DNA from: Bacteroidota bacterium
Lineage (GTDB): Bacteria > Bacteroidota > Bacteroidia > Chitinophagales > Saprospiraceae
NCBI GenBank assembly: GCA_024743405.1
Contig: JANSWP010000021.1
Coordinates: 1 to 64,000, forward strand
Length of the DNA stretch: 64,000 nucleotides
Direction of reading: 5' to 3'
A model generated the notes under the pieces. That model worked only from the letters and a program-made list of their open reading frames with translations. It was not told where the DNA came from and made no database searches. A program made the translations under genes and the position numbers. Below, in pieces: positions 33,772-45,800 of this stretch (position 1 is its first letter; each line of letters starts with the position of its first letter).

Positions 33772-35514
33772 TTATTCAGCGGCAAGCTTTATATATTCTT
33801 CAACCAACTCTTCTAAAATAAACAATGGGACTGCCCCATTTTCTAAAATAACATCATGAAACCTTCGAAGATCAAAGTGCTCTCCTAGTTCTTTTTCTGC
33901 TTTTTTTCGTAATTCCCTGATTTTCAATTCTCCAATTTTATAAGATATTGCTTGTCCAGGCCAACCAATGTATCGATCAATTTCGGTATTCACTTCGTGT
34001 AGAGAAAGAGCAGTATTAGAGGCCATGAAATCGACAGCTTGGTCACGGGACCAGTTTTTTGCATGGATACCTACATCAACAACCAAACGACAGGCTCGCC
34101 ACATTTCATAGGTCAGTCTTCCAAAATGATCGTATGGGGTTTCATAGATACCTAATTCCTGACCTAACCATTCGCAATACAAAGCCCAGCCTTCTCCATA
34201 GCAACTTAAATACGTCGATTTTCTAAAGTCAGGCACACCTTCCATTTCTTCGGCTAAAGATATTTGTAGGTGATGACCAGGTACTGCTTCATGCAATGTG
34301 AGTGCTGGAAGGGCATAAAGTGGACGACTTTCAAGTTTGAAGGTATTTACCCAGTAGAACCCTGCACGATGATCGGCGGCAGAACCGGGACTATATCTGC
34401 CAGCAGTATATTTTGGTGCGATTGCGTCAGGGACAGGTGCAACCCCGTAAGGTAGTCGAGGCATTAGGTTAAATGCTTGGGGTAATTTACCGTCAATTTT
34501 TTTAGCTAAGTAGGATGCTTCGCGCATTAATTCTCTAGGCGATTTTGCATAGAATTGGTCGTCGGTTCGAAGAAAGTTTAAAAAATCTGCAAAGCTACCT
34601 TTAAAGTTAACCTCTTTAATAATGGTTTCCATTTGTGCCTTGATTCTTGAAACCTCTTGTTCTCCAATTTCAAAAATTTCATCTGCATTTAGTGGTAGAG
34701 TAGTGAAATATTCAATCCTTTGTTGGTAGTATTCTTTACCCTGAGGTTCACTTGAAATTCCAATAGATTCGCGTGCATTTGGGCGGTATTCATTTTGAAT
34801 AAAATCTTTAAAAAGCTGATAGCCCGGAACAATACTTGTCGTAATTGCGGTCTTGGCACGATTTCTTAAATTGTCTTTTCTTTCGTCCGAAATATTAAAA
34901 GAGAATTTATTAAAAGGTTCATAAAAATAACTGTCTTCAGCTTTTGAAACAATGTGTGGATCAATGTATGATTCATATCCTTTTAAGACTGCTTTTGGTA
35001 ACATTTTGCCTTTACTTTGTCCTAATTTTAAAAGAGATATATTTTCAGTTGAATAATGTTTAAAGCCCTCTAAAATAGTTAAATAACGCTCGAATTCTGC
35101 TTCGGATTTAAAAGAAAATCGATTGCGCATATAGACAAAGTCAACATGGAACCCTCCATCACCCGAAATGGGGGTTAGGTAGGATTCAAATGCTACTTGA
35201 GCGATTTTATCTTCTAAAATAAATTTGAAAAGGTCATAATTGATTTGGTCTTGTTTGGAGAGTTCTGCCTTGTTCAATCCTTCCATTTTAGCGACTAATT
35301 CTGACCAATAGTCAGCACGTCTTTTTTGTGCAGTTGGGTTAATTTCGGGAAAAGGGTCAACTGCCGATTCGGTGTCTGTCCAAGATGGAAATTCTTTTTC
35401 AGAAAATATTTTTTCTCCTTCAAAAATATCATAGAGCGCTTGTTGGGTGGAGTGTTCTTTAATTGATTCAGATTGACACGAAATAAAGAGCAAAACTAAA
35501 ATAGAATATTTCAT
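33772..35514 (-). CDS. DUF885-family lipoprotein, putative metallopeptidase-like
   Basis: A 580-residue protein from the ATG at 35514, which begins a lipoprotein signal (MKYSILVLLFISC). An ATG at 35550 would add 12 residues ahead of it. The DUF885 hallmark LHEAVPGHHLQI (about residue 400) gives an HExxxGHH zinc-site-like motif, and the C-terminal 'YIGWPGQAISYKIGELKI' is also typical. The family is predicted to be peptidase-like, without firm biochemistry. Monocistronic. Confidence 0.88.
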   Translation of the reverse strand: MKYSILVLLFISCQSESIKEHSTQQALYDIFEGEKIFSEKEFPSWTDTESAVDPFPEINPTAQKRRADYWSELVAKMEGLNKAELSKQDQINYDLFKFILEDKIAQVAFESYLTPISGDGGFHVDFVYMRNRFSFKSEAEFERYLTILEGFKHYSTENISLLKLGQSKGKMLPKAVLKGYESYIDPHIVSKAEDSYFYEPFNKFSFNISDERKDNLRNRAKTAITTSIVPGYQLFKDFIQNEYRPNARESIGISSEPQGKEYYQQRIEYFTTLPLNADEIFEIGEQEVSRIKAQMETIIKEVNFKGSFADFLNFLRTDDQFYAKSPRELMREASYLAKKIDGKLPQAFNLMPRLPYGVAPVPDAIAPKYTAGRYSPGSAADHRAGFYWVNTFKLESRPLYALPALTLHEAVPGHHLQISLAEEMEGVPDFRKSTYLSCYGEGWALYCEWLGQELGIYETPYDHFGRLTYEMWRACRLVVDVGIHAKNWSRDQAVDFMASNTALSLHEVNTEIDRYIGWPGQAISYKIGELKIRELRKKAEKELGEHFDLRRFHDVILENGAVPLFILEELVEEYIKLAAE

Positions 35515-35550
35515 AAGGCTTGTTGATTTTTCAAATAAAAGTTCAAACAT

Positions 35551-36066
35551 AATTATTTCTTAAAGAATTATTAAAATCGGAGCATTTTGGTATAGAATTT
35601 GTCATGTGTATTTAGAATTATCTCCCCTTAATACTTCCCCTTTTTTTCAATTACTGATTCTCCCTCCAAAAATCTCTTTTATAAGAGGTGTCAAACGGTT
35701 ATATTTCTATCTGATTTTTTCTGATATAAGTAATCAAAACATTAATTAAGAACAAAAGAATCTAATGAAGTTTAATTTTTTACAAATTGACCTCTCCCTC
35801 CCAAGGCGAATAAGATTGAGTAATCAAGATATTAATACATACCACTTCCAATTCCCTAAATGGCTTTCTGGCTAAAGGAGGAATCTCCTTAAAAAATGTC
35901 AAAAGTATCATAGACACTCCAGGTTCTGATTAAGAGTACTGCTTTTAATCCAAGATTCTTTTTGTCCAATTTTACTTAAATCAATAATTATAACATCACT
36001 CAATATTAAATACTGATCTGCCCTCTATGATTGGTTAACAAAACTATCTACAAAATTATTACCGAC
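35551..36066. other. Intergenic region with an 18-bp near-repeat
   Basis: AGTAATCAAAACATTAAT (35729-35746) recurs 90 bp later as AGTAATCAAGATATTAAT (35819-35836), 16 of 18 identical. This may be paired regulator sites for the giant gene that follows. No gene seen. Confidence 0.4.
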
Positions 36067-39000
36067 ATGAAAAGTGCAAACATTTACCCGAAAGTTCTAC
36101 TGATAGCCTCTTTCCTTGTCCTGAGTTTCAGCTCGACTTTTGCTCAATTGGATTTAAAAATCCAATTGATGGAAGACTCTCTTTGGGGAGTCTTTGTCAA
36201 GCCACAGGGTTCTATCACTCCTACCACTTCTACCATTACAGGTTCTGCTCAGGTGACAATAGTCGCACCAACTGGGTTTAACCTACAGGATTCCCAAATT
36301 ATAGACGTGGCAGGAAGCTGGGAGTTAAATGCGCCCGTGGTGGCGCCTGTGGAAAACCCAACAATGGATTACTTCTCTATTGGTTTCGATACAGATAATC
36401 CACAAATTGTTTATGAATCTGGGGAGGAAACACTCTTATTTACAATTTCAAGAACTGGTAATTGTCCAGATACACTTTACCTAATTGATAATACAACTGA
36501 TCCATTTATACCGGATAATTCTGCTTTTCCAGGCTGTGGTCCAGGAACGAATTCAGAGTGTAATAATCCTGGAAATAACATAGATGTTTTTGACGCAGGG
36601 GCAGGTGGTGCGCAATATTTTTATACAGGTAATTACGCTTTATCTGCCTGGAGTTGCCAGGATTGTGACGGCGACGGTATTTTGAACGCATTTGAAGATA
36701 CGAATGGTAACGGCATATTTGACGCGGGAGATGCTTCCGACCTTTGTGATATTTGTGATCCAATACATCCAGAGACAGCTCTATTAGATTTTTATGGGGA
36801 AGATTTGATTTGTGCGGATGATGTAGCTGATACGGCTTATCTAGTCGTAACAATAGAAGGTGGATGGACTCCTTATTCTGTTACTTATACAGATGGAACC
36901 TCAAACTTTATTGTATCTAATTATACAAGTGGTGATACAATCAAGATCGTTCCAACTACTACCGAAACTTATTCTCTCGTAACTATAGAAGATATTAATA
37001 ATTGTATTATTGACCCAGATTCTTTGGATGGAACCATTCCAATTTTGGTGGAAGGACCACTTAGTTTTACACAAAACCCAACTAGTGTAAGTGTATGCTC
37101 AGGAAATGATACCTATTTCGCTTCAGGAGCAACTAATGGTGGTGATGGCGATATTATATATACTTGGCAAATTAGTACAGATGGTGGTTCCTCATTTAAT
37201 AATTTAGGAAATGGAACACCTTATTCTGGTGCGGATACAGATTCTTTGATTCTTAGTGATGTCGCAGGGCTAGATGCCAATCAATATCGATTAGCTATTT
37301 CAACAGCGTCTTGTGATACAACCTACTCTAGCTCAGCAACGCTTACCGTAGAAGGACCTGTAACTATCACTACTCAACCAACTGATGAAACTGTTTGTGC
37401 AACTGACAATGTAACTTTTACTTCAGGAGGAGCGAATGCAGGGCAAGGCACATTGAGTACGGTTTGGGAAATTTCAAGAGATGAAGGGGTTACCTATAAT
37501 GATGTTGAAACAGATCCATCCTTATATAGTGGACAAACTGGAGCAGCATTGACTATTTCTAGTGTTCCTGATACCTTAGATAATTATTATTATCGATTGA
37601 GGGTAGAGACAGATAGTTGTTCAAGTCAGTATTCCGATCCAGCAATTTTAAGAGTAGAAGGACCTTTAGCCTTTACATTGCAACCAACAGATGTCTCTGC
37701 TTGTGCTGGTCAACCTGTCCAATTCCCTATTGCTATTCAAAATCCAGGTTCAGGAACTTTGGTATATCAATGGCAAGAAAATAGTGGTAGTGGATGGGTC
37801 AATTTAGATAATAATGGAACTTATGGAGGTACAAAATCTGATACCTTAGTAATAACAGATGTAGAAGGTTTGGATGGTTATCAATATCAAGTACTTGTTA
37901 GAACAGGTGTTTGTTCAGCAATCACCTCTGCAACTGCTACCTTAACCATTGATGGTACCTTGACTTGGGATGATTCAGTAACTCGTGATACAATAGTATG
38001 TTCTGGAACTGATGCTGCATTCTTTGTAAGTGCAACTATTTCGCAAGGAACAATTTCCTGGCAATGGCAAAGAAGTGCTGATGGAAATACTTGGATTGAC
38101 CTTCAGGATGGAGGGGCATATTCAGGTGTTACATCTACGACATTAGACATTAGTCCAGCACTAGATTCTATTTCAGAATCTTATTTTCGAGCGGTCGTTT
38201 CGACTTCGACTGGAGCTTGTAGCGATGTGGGGTCAGAAGAAGCACAATTATTTGTAGAAGGACCACTAACGGTTACTGTGGAGCCTATTGATGCTGATGT
38301 TTGTTCAGGAAATCCTCATACATTCAGTACGACGATTGACAACCCTGGATGGGGAGATGTAAGCTACCAATGGTATGTGAGTGTTAACAATGGAAGTTCT
38401 TATTCTCCATTAGGAAATACCGGAGTCTATAATGGTGCATTTACGGATAAATTAAGTATCTCAAATGTGGCAGGTTTGTCACCAATAAGTGGACCAGATT
38501 ATCTCTTTAAATTAGAAGCTTCAACTTCAACTTGTACTACTATTGAAACTGCAGCTGCAGCGTTGACGGTAGAGGGGCCTGTAAATATTGATGATGATCC
38601 TAATGATGTGACGATTTGTGATAGTGGTGACACTTACTTTGAGGCAGATATATCTAATCTTGGATCTGGAACAATGACTTATCAATGGCAGGTAACAACT
38701 GATGGAATCAGTTATGCTAACTTAAGTGATAATGCAGTATATGGTGGAACTGATACCGATTCATTGATCATGACTTCTGTTCCTACAGGGTATAGTGGAC
38801 GATGCTATAGATTGAGAATAACAACTGGCGAATGTACAGGTGGTGATGCTTTTTATACAGAAGACGCTTGCTTGACTGTTGAAGGACCTATTTCAATAAC
38901 AACTCAACCTGACGATGAAATTGAATGTTCAGATGATTTCGTACAATTTACTGTCGGAACTTTGAATGGTGGAGAAGGAGACATTCTTTTCCAATGGGAA

Positions 39001-41907
39001 GAGTCAACTGATAATGGAAGTACATGGACGCCATTAACTAACTCTGGAGTCTATAACGGAACAGATACGGATACCTTAAGTATTTCTGATTTGACCAGTT
39101 TAGGTGGCAATCAATACCACGTAATTGTAAGCACAGGACAATGTGCTTCTACTACTTCAACAGATGCTTTATTGACCGTTGAAGGACCTATTTCATTCGT
39201 TGATCCACCAGATAATATCACAAGATGTGCAGAAGACGGCGTTACTTTCGAAGTGACAGTAGTCAATCAAGGAGCTGGAGGTGTACCTACAGTTGTTTGG
39301 GAAGAAAGTACTGATAATGGATTAACGTGGTCAGCATTATCTGATGGAGGCGTTTATTCAGGAACAGGAAGTACTACCTTAGTTATTAGCCAGATATTAG
39401 GATTACATGGCAATCAATACCGTGCAGTTGCGAATACAGCTAATTGTGAAGACCTTGCTTCACCACCAGCGGCAGTATTTGTAGAAGGACCTATTTCTAT
39501 CACTGATGAGCCAGATGATATTATTGTATGTGCAGATGGAACAGCTAACTTCAATATCTTAACTGAAAATCTTGGATTAGGATCTATTCAATATCAATGG
39601 CAAGAAAATGATGGTTCTACGGGTTGGGTGAATCTCTCCGATGGATCAGATTATTCTGGTACAAGTACTGGGAATTTAAGTGTAACAAATTTGATCCCTA
39701 AAGATGGGTATCAATATCAAGTTATTATCCAGACAACTTATTGTTCTTCAGTAACTTCTACAGCTGCAACCATGACCGTTGAAGGACCAATGACTTGGGA
39801 TGATCAGCCTGATGATGTAATACAATGTTCAGCTGAAGGAACTTCCTTTACCGTAGGTGCATCGATAGCAAACTCTGGTTCTATAACCTATCAATGGCAA
39901 TATAGTACAGATGGAATTACCTGGATGGATTTATCTGATGCTGGTGTTTATTCAAATACTGGTGCGGCGACTATGTCTATCTCTGATGTTGTAGGATTGA
40001 ATGATTACCTATATCGAGCGGTAGCATCTTCTGGTACTTGCTTTGATTTCGAATCAGACCCAGCAAGATTGACTGTGGAGGGACCATTAAACATCACTGC
40101 TTTAAATCAGCCTGATGATGTGACTGCATGTTCCGATTTAGGTGTTGTTTTCGCCGTAAGTGTAGATAATACAGGAGAAGGAAATATCGAATATCAATGG
40201 GAAGAAAGCCCAGATGATGGTACGACTTGGAATACTTTATACAATCAGAATAGATATAATGGTGTAACTACAGACACGTTGAGTATTGACACGGTCTCTA
40301 ATTTGTATAATTATTTATATAGAGTTAGAGTTTGGACACAGTCTTGTAACATTATGGTTTCCGACTCAGCAAGAGTTACGGTAGAAGGACCATTGGAGGT
40401 GACAGATCATCCAAATGATACTACTGTTTGTTCTGGTAGCCCAACTTTCTTCTGGTTACAATATACAAATGGTGCTGGACCTACCGGAAACGAAGTTTTC
40501 CAATGGCAAGTAAGTACCAATGGCGGAGCTACCTATGCTGATGTGCCAGCAGGTGCACCTTATGGTGATTGGGATACAAGAATCTTGCAGATAAGCGATG
40601 TCGCTAATTTATATAACTATAAGTATCGGTGCTTAATTAGCTCTCCAGAGTGTGCAGCTATTGCCTCTGATCCAGCTACTTTGGTCGTTGAAGGTCCATT
40701 AGGATTCACAACTCAGCCTGTAGATGTATCTGTTTGTAACAACCGAGATACTATTTTCAATTCTACGGTATTTAACTCTGGGTCAAATGCCATGGTTATG
40801 CAATGGGAAGTAAGTACTGATGCAGGTAACACCTTTAATCCAATCAGTAATGGTGCAGATTATAGTGGAGTTACTACAGAAGATCTTAGAGTTATTATAA
40901 CAGATGGAAAAGACCAATATCAGTATAGATTAACTTTGACAACTCCGACTTGTACTGTTATTTCTAGTGAAGTAACCTTAACCGTAAAAGATGCTTGTTT
41001 GGACGGAACATGTGACTTTGATTTAGATGGTATGGATAATGATTCGGATGAGGACGATGACGATGACGGATTAGATGATACTTGGGAAGATTATATCACT
41101 GCAAACAGTTTGGCTTTAGTCGGGGTACAACACACAATGGACAATTGTAATCCTGATTCTGATGGTGATGGTATCACCGATGATCAAGAAGATCCAGATG
41201 CTGATGATTATAGTAATGGTGAGGAGACAGATGGTGATACTGTATTTGATGGTGATCCACTTGATCCTTGTGATCCGATACTTAGTTCTTCTTGTATTGG
41301 TATTGTACTTGACTTGAGGGTATTCCTTCAAGGTGCACGCATGAATCCGGATGCAACAGGATCATTGGAGGTTTCTGATACACTTATGAGAGATGATTTA
41401 CGAGCAGCATCCTATATCCCAACTACAGAACCTTATACTGCACTTGGCTTTGAGCACACAGGTGACGGTGGTGGCGAAATGGTCACCGATAGTTTGACTG
41501 TATTTGGTGTGACTGGTGAAAATGCAATTGTGGATTGGGTTTATGTAGAGATAAGAAGCTCGATTGAGTTAGATAGTGTCATCACAACTCGTTCTGCATT
41601 ACTCCAAAGAGATGGAGATATCGTTGATGTGGATGGTACTTCTTTTTTAAGCTTCCCTAATACAGTTGCTGGACCTTACTTTGTAGTTGTTCGACACAGA
41701 AATCACTTGGGTGTTATGACTGTTTCGGCGGGAGATTTAAGTCCAATTGTTCAAGAGTTTGACTTTACGGATACCACATTTACACCACATGGGACAAATT
41801 CGATGTTTGAAGAGGACAACCGGTATTATATGTGGGCTGGGGATTTGAACAGTGATGGAAAATCTATCTATCAAGGACCTCTAGTAATGACCTATTTACC
41901 CAGTTAG
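36067..41907 (+). CDS. Giant secreted protein with 13 Ig-like repeats, frameshifted at its C-terminus
   Basis: 1946 residues from the ATG at 36067. Upstream codons to 36031 precede a clean signal ending STFAQ, so I prefer this start. Parts in order, numbered from 36031: a cohesin-like domain (about 40-200) shared with the next two proteins; a short D-rich DGDGI segment; 13 immunoglobulin-like repeats of about 100 residues (340-1652), most opening with (T/F)VEGP and holding two Cys; thrombospondin type 3-like calcium repeats (1655-1745); and the 'RDGDIVDVDG ... VVRHRNHLGVM' domain. It probably acts as a surface adhesin or matrix protein. The frame ends early at 41905 through a frameshift. See the tail at 41883-42116. 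Confidence 0.85.
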   Translation: MKSANIYPKVLLIASFLVLSFSSTFAQLDLKIQLMEDSLWGVFVKPQGSITPTTSTITGSAQVTIVAPTGFNLQDSQIIDVAGSWELNAPVVAPVENPTMDYFSIGFDTDNPQIVYESGEETLLFTISRTGNCPDTLYLIDNTTDPFIPDNSAFPGCGPGTNSECNNPGNNIDVFDAGAGGAQYFYTGNYALSAWSCQDCDGDGILNAFEDTNGNGIFDAGDASDLCDICDPIHPETALLDFYGEDLICADDVADTAYLVVTIEGGWTPYSVTYTDGTSNFIVSNYTSGDTIKIVPTTTETYSLVTIEDINNCIIDPDSLDGTIPILVEGPLSFTQNPTSVSVCSGNDTYFASGATNGGDGDIIYTWQISTDGGSSFNNLGNGTPYSGADTDSLILSDVAGLDANQYRLAISTASCDTTYSSSATLTVEGPVTITTQPTDETVCATDNVTFTSGGANAGQGTLSTVWEISRDEGVTYNDVETDPSLYSGQTGAALTISSVPDTLDNYYYRLRVETDSCSSQYSDPAILRVEGPLAFTLQPTDVSACAGQPVQFPIAIQNPGSGTLVYQWQENSGSGWVNLDNNGTYGGTKSDTLVITDVEGLDGYQYQVLVRTGVCSAITSATATLTIDGTLTWDDSVTRDTIVCSGTDAAFFVSATISQGTISWQWQRSADGNTWIDLQDGGAYSGVTSTTLDISPALDSISESYFRAVVSTSTGACSDVGSEEAQLFVEGPLTVTVEPIDADVCSGNPHTFSTTIDNPGWGDVSYQWYVSVNNGSSYSPLGNTGVYNGAFTDKLSISNVAGLSPISGPDYLFKLEASTSTCTTIETAAAALTVEGPVNIDDDPNDVTICDSGDTYFEADISNLGSGTMTYQWQVTTDGISYANLSDNAVYGGTDTDSLIMTSVPTGYSGRCYRLRITTGECTGGDAFYTEDACLTVEGPISITTQPDDEIECSDDFVQFTVGTLNGGEGDILFQWEESTDNGSTWTPLTNSGVYNGTDTDTLSISDLTSLGGNQYHVIVSTGQCASTTSTDALLTVEGPISFVDPPDNITRCAEDGVTFEVTVVNQGAGGVPTVVWEESTDNGLTWSALSDGGVYSGTGSTTLVISQILGLHGNQYRAVANTANCEDLASPPAAVFVEGPISITDEPDDIIVCADGTANFNILTENLGLGSIQYQWQENDGSTGWVNLSDGSDYSGTSTGNLSVTNLIPKDGYQYQVIIQTTYCSSVTSTAATMTVEGPMTWDDQPDDVIQCSAEGTSFTVGASIANSGSITYQWQYSTDGITWMDLSDAGVYSNTGAATMSISDVVGLNDYLYRAVASSGTCFDFESDPARLTVEGPLNITALNQPDDVTACSDLGVVFAVSVDNTGEGNIEYQWEESPDDGTTWNTLYNQNRYNGVTTDTLSIDTVSNLYNYLYRVRVWTQSCNIMVSDSARVTVEGPLEVTDHPNDTTVCSGSPTFFWLQYTNGAGPTGNEVFQWQVSTNGGATYADVPAGAPYGDWDTRILQISDVANLYNYKYRCLISSPECAAIASDPATLVVEGPLGFTTQPVDVSVCNNRDTIFNSTVFNSGSNAMVMQWEVSTDAGNTFNPISNGADYSGVTTEDLRVIITDGKDQYQYRLTLTTPTCTVISSEVTLTVKDACLDGTCDFDLDGMDNDSDEDDDDDGLDDTWEDYITANSLALVGVQHTMDNCNPDSDGDGITDDQEDPDADDYSNGEETDGDTVFDGDPLDPCDPILSSSCIGIVLDLRVFLQGARMNPDATGSLEVSDTLMRDDLRAASYIPTTEPYTALGFEHTGDGGGEMVTDSLTVFGVTGENAIVDWVYVEIRSSIELDSVITTRSALLQRDGDIVDVDGTSFLSFPNTVAGPYFVVVRHRNHLGVMTVSAGDLSPIVQEFDFTDTTFTPHGTNSMFEEDNRYYMWAGDLNSDGKSIYQGPLVMTYLPS

Positions 41908-42116
41908 CTACTGTACTTAGTGACTATGATAATGAGGATTTACTTCCTAACTATATTAGTCGCGGTTATGCAGCTTCAGATATTGACATGGATGGAAAAA
42001 CCATTTATCAGGGACCAGGTTCTGATCGTACCAAACTATTATTTGGGGTAATATTCTCCTATCCAGAAAATGGAAGTGTGTTAGCAAATTATGTTATTTT
42101 ACAACAGCTTCCGTAA
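41883..42116 (+). pseudogene. Out-of-frame C-terminal tail of the giant Ig-like protein
   Basis: Read one frame over, 41883-42116 gives 77 sense codons: SNDLFTQLATVLSDYDN ... DIDMDGKTIYQGPGSDRTKL ... ANYVILQQLP. This aligns with the end of the following 1871-residue protein (DTNLDGEVRYQG ... INFFITEQIPK). The upstream gene stops at 41905 in its own frame, right after SDGKSIYQGP. One missing base near 41881-41883 (or two extra) explains this. No slippery heptamer is apparent. Confidence 0.8.
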
Positions 42117-42194
42117 CAAGAAAAACTTGTTATTCTTTTCGGAGAATCTAAAAGTAAGTTGATTTATTCTTAACCAATAGTTTAGAAATGATGA

Positions 42195-42220
42195 CGGCGG
42201 TTCGAGTGCTCGAGCCGCCG
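42195..42220 (+). terminator. Strong Rho-independent terminator
   Basis: A 12-bp GC-rich stem (CGGCGGTTCGAG / CTCGAGCCGCCG, one G-T type mismatch), a 2-nt loop, then TTTTTGT. It ends transcription 79 bp after the true (out-of-frame) stop of the giant protein, which fits the tail being the original 3' end. Confidence 0.9.
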
Positions 42221-42619
42221 TTTTTGTATTGATGTTGATTAATGTGTAGGTAGCCAAAAATTAACGATTGTATTGGTGAATTATCTCTATTTTTTTGCTA
42301 AAATTTATATAGGGAAAAGGCTTCTTTTTTGACGAAAAGATGCAAAATGTCTTAATTCCAAAATTAAAGCTAACCTTTGGTACAATATTTGTCAATTAGT
42401 TATCTGAACTTTCCCCCTTTACTTATTCCCCTCGAAGTTTTATTAGTTTCCACTCCCTTTGACAATAAGATTCCCCTCTTATTTTATTATTTAAATTGGT
42501 ATAAATCAATTTCCTCATTTTAAGAGATTGATTTATAGGTATTTAAATTAGTTGATTTTTATTGATGCATCTCCCACTTGACATTTAGGATCAAAAACAC
42601 TGAACAAATTCTTTGAACA

Positions 42620-42730
42620 ATGAAGAAAATTACATTCACCTTGCTTTCCGCTTGGAATTCCTTTATTCCTAATAAGCGGCAGTCCGTCTCTATTTTCCCC
42701 TTTATCAAAACTATTCCTTTTCAGAAATAA
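42620..42730 (+). CDS. Short frame with signal-like start, doubtful
   Basis: ATG then 35 codons: MKKITFTLLSAWNSFIPNKR ... TIPFQK. The first ten residues look like the beginning of a signal peptide, but no hydrophobic core follows. It could be a decayed remnant of a fourth paralogue of the secreted proteins around it, or chance. Confidence 0.25.
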   Translation: MKKITFTLLSAWNSFIPNKRQSVSIFPFIKTIPFQK

Positions 42731-42891
42731 GTTGTGTGAGAATCCTTTTCTGGAATATCACACTTCTGAGCAATTTTTTGAAAAGATTAAAACTCATCCA
42801 AATGAAGAGTTGCCTTAGGTGTGGATAAACGAAAGGAATTGACTCCATTTTCACTCATGAAACATAATTCGTCATCCACAAAATTTTTCTA

Positions 42892-45800
42892 ATGATAACC
42901 ATAAATCTACAATGTATAAAATCGACGCTTTGGTTAGGGTTGCTATTGTTACTAGCTACGCCTCTTACTGCGCAGCTAGATCTAAAAGTCGGACTTGACC
43001 CTGACGGAAAAACTTATACTGTTTATGTTAAACCGGATAACTCCATTACTCCTTCTTCAAATACTTATACAGGTACTGGACAAATTACATTGGTAGTGCC
43101 TAATGATTTTGAATATACCAACTTTCAAGAGTATCATGGAGCTTGGAATTACTTGCCGCCTTTTGTTTCGGTCGCTAAGGCACCCGTAGAGAATCCTGCC
43201 AAAGATTATATCTCTATCGGACTTAATGATGATTCCCCTCAGATTATTTATGAGTCTGGAGTGGAAACTGTGCTGTTTACTTTTGAAAGAGTAGGGAATT
43301 GCACCGGCGAAATTTACATTATTGATAATTTGAATGATCCTTTTGCTCAATTACCTAATAGTGCGGGAACGAATCCTGGTAACGACTTGGGTGTTTTTGA
43401 TTTTGGAAACGGATTAGCCAGTTATTTCTATAATGGAAATTATGGTGGCAGCTCTGCCGATTGTGAAGATAATGATGACGATGGAATTATTAATAGTATT
43501 GAAGATGCAGATGGAAATGTTATGTACGATGCGTTGTTGGGTGAAACGGATTTGAATAATCCGGATACTGATGGAGATGGAATTGATGATGGAATAGAGG
43601 ATGCTAATATGAATGGAATCGTTGATGCAGGAGAATCTGATCCAACTGACTATTGTGATCCTGATGCTACTACTCCAACTTGTGATTTTGATGGGGATAT
43701 GATCCTAAATATAAATGATCCTGATGATGATAACGATGGTGTCAATGACATCGATGATATTGATGATTTTAATATAAATAGTGATTCGGATGATGATGGT
43801 GTGGTAGATATTGAGGAGACGAATACTGGAAGTGATCCTCTAGATCCTTGTGACCCGAATCCGGTTTCTATAGCTTGTCTTGGAGATGATTTAGATGGCG
43901 ATGGTTATTATGCGGGGCTTCCGGTCAATGACCCATTGCATGATCCAGATGATAGTTTACCATGTGTTCCAGATGATTGTGCGCCTACCTGCGACTTTGA
44001 TTTTGATGGTTTTGCTAATCAAGACGAAAATGATGATGACGGTGATGGGGTTACAGACTTAAATGATAGTGACCCATGTGACCCATTGAGTGATTCTGAT
44101 AATGATGGTTTATCAGATGTTTTAGAAACAGGTGGTGATGGAAGTTATGACCCAGGAATAGATACCAATCCTTTAGCAGATGATACCGACAATGATGGAA
44201 TTTTAGATGGTGTGGAAGATGCTAATCAAAATGGAACATTAGATACAGGTGAAACGGATCCAATGAATGCCAATACGGATGGTGATAATTTAGATGATGG
44301 AGAAGAAGATGCTAATTTTAATGGAACAATAGATCCTGGTGAATCCGACCCATTAGAAATTTGTGACCCTGAAGAAGTGTTTCCAACTTGTGATTTTGAT
44401 GGTGATGGAACCATTAATAGTGAGGACGACGATGATGACAATGACGGGGTTTTGGATATCGACGATATCAATGATTATAATCCAAACTCTGATTCTGATG
44501 GGGATGCTATTACTGATAATGAAGAAACCAATGGAGATGGAAATTACGACCCTACTGTCGATAGTGATCCGCTGAATCCTTGTGATCCCAATCCTGCTAT
44601 CGCAGCTTGTATAGAAGAAGATCTAGATGGAGACGGCTATTATGGTAATTACCCCAATAGCAATAATTTATATGACCCAAATGATGCAGACCCATGTATT
44701 CCTGATGTGTCAGTAGGAAAATGTGATTTTGATGAAGATGGTTTGGTGAATTCTGTTGATACGGATGACGATGATGATGGGGTAAATGACAATTTGGATA
44801 TTGAAAACTATAACCCTAATAGTGACTCTGATGGAGACGGTATAACAGATGATGTAGAGACGGGTATGGATGGACATTATGACCAAGGAGATGATACCAG
44901 CCCATTAGATGATGATACCGATAATGACAATCTTCCAGATGGTATAGAAGATGCCAATAAAAATGGATCTATGGAAATGGGCGAAACGGATCCGCTTAAC
45001 GCTGATTCTGATGGTGATGGAATAATAGATGGAACAGAAGACCTTAACCATAATGGCTCAATCGATCCTGATGAAAGCGATCCTTTGGATTTTTGTGATC
45101 CTAACTCCACCTTTTTAGATTGCGATCCTGATGGTGATGGTCTGCCCAATATCATAGATGAAGATGATGATTGCGATGGTGTTTTAGATGTGGACGATGT
45201 AGATCCATTTGATCCAGAAAGTGATAGTGATGGTGACGGTTTGAGTGATAATCTAGAAACAGGTGGGGATTGTATTTACAATCCTGGTGTTGATACGGAT
45301 CCATTGAATGAAGATACAGACGCGGACGGTATCAAGGATGGTATCGAAGATTTTGACCAAGATGGTATTCATGATTTTTCAGAAACAGATCCTTTAAATC
45401 CTGATACGGATGGAGATGGCTTATTGGATGGAACAGAAGACCTCAATTTCAATGGTATGGTTGATGTCGGTGAATCCGATCCTTTAGATGAATGTGACCC
45501 ATTTGCAATTGGTCCCATTTGTGATGGTGTAGATGAGGATGATGATGGTTATTTTGAAAATGTCCTGAGTACAGATCCATTATTTGATCCAGATGATACC
45601 AACCCATGTGACCCTGATGTCACGGTAAATGCTTGTGATTTTGATATGGATGGATTAGTCAATCAAGATGATACAGATGATGATTGCGATGGTGTTCCGG
45701 ATATTTTTGATGTCAATGCTTACAATGTAAATAGTGATAGTGATGGCGATGGATTGACGGATAATATAGAAACAGGTGGCGATTGTGTTTATGATATTGG

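Larger units (their letters stand above)
42117..42891. other. Long intergenic region between two giant genes
   Basis: It holds a terminator (42195-42220) and a 36-codon frame (42620-42730), described separately. The remainder is A/T-rich with no other structure that I can support. Confidence 0.5.

Noticed and set aside
37040-40700. CRISPR-like regular repetition with a period of about 300 bp.
   Set aside because: It is the coding periodicity of the Ig-like domains, with diverged units and no spacers.
41875-41910. Programmed ribosomal frameshift in the giant Ig-repeat gene.
   Set aside because: No slippery heptamer or downstream stimulatory structure was seen near the break. Mutation or sequence error is simpler.
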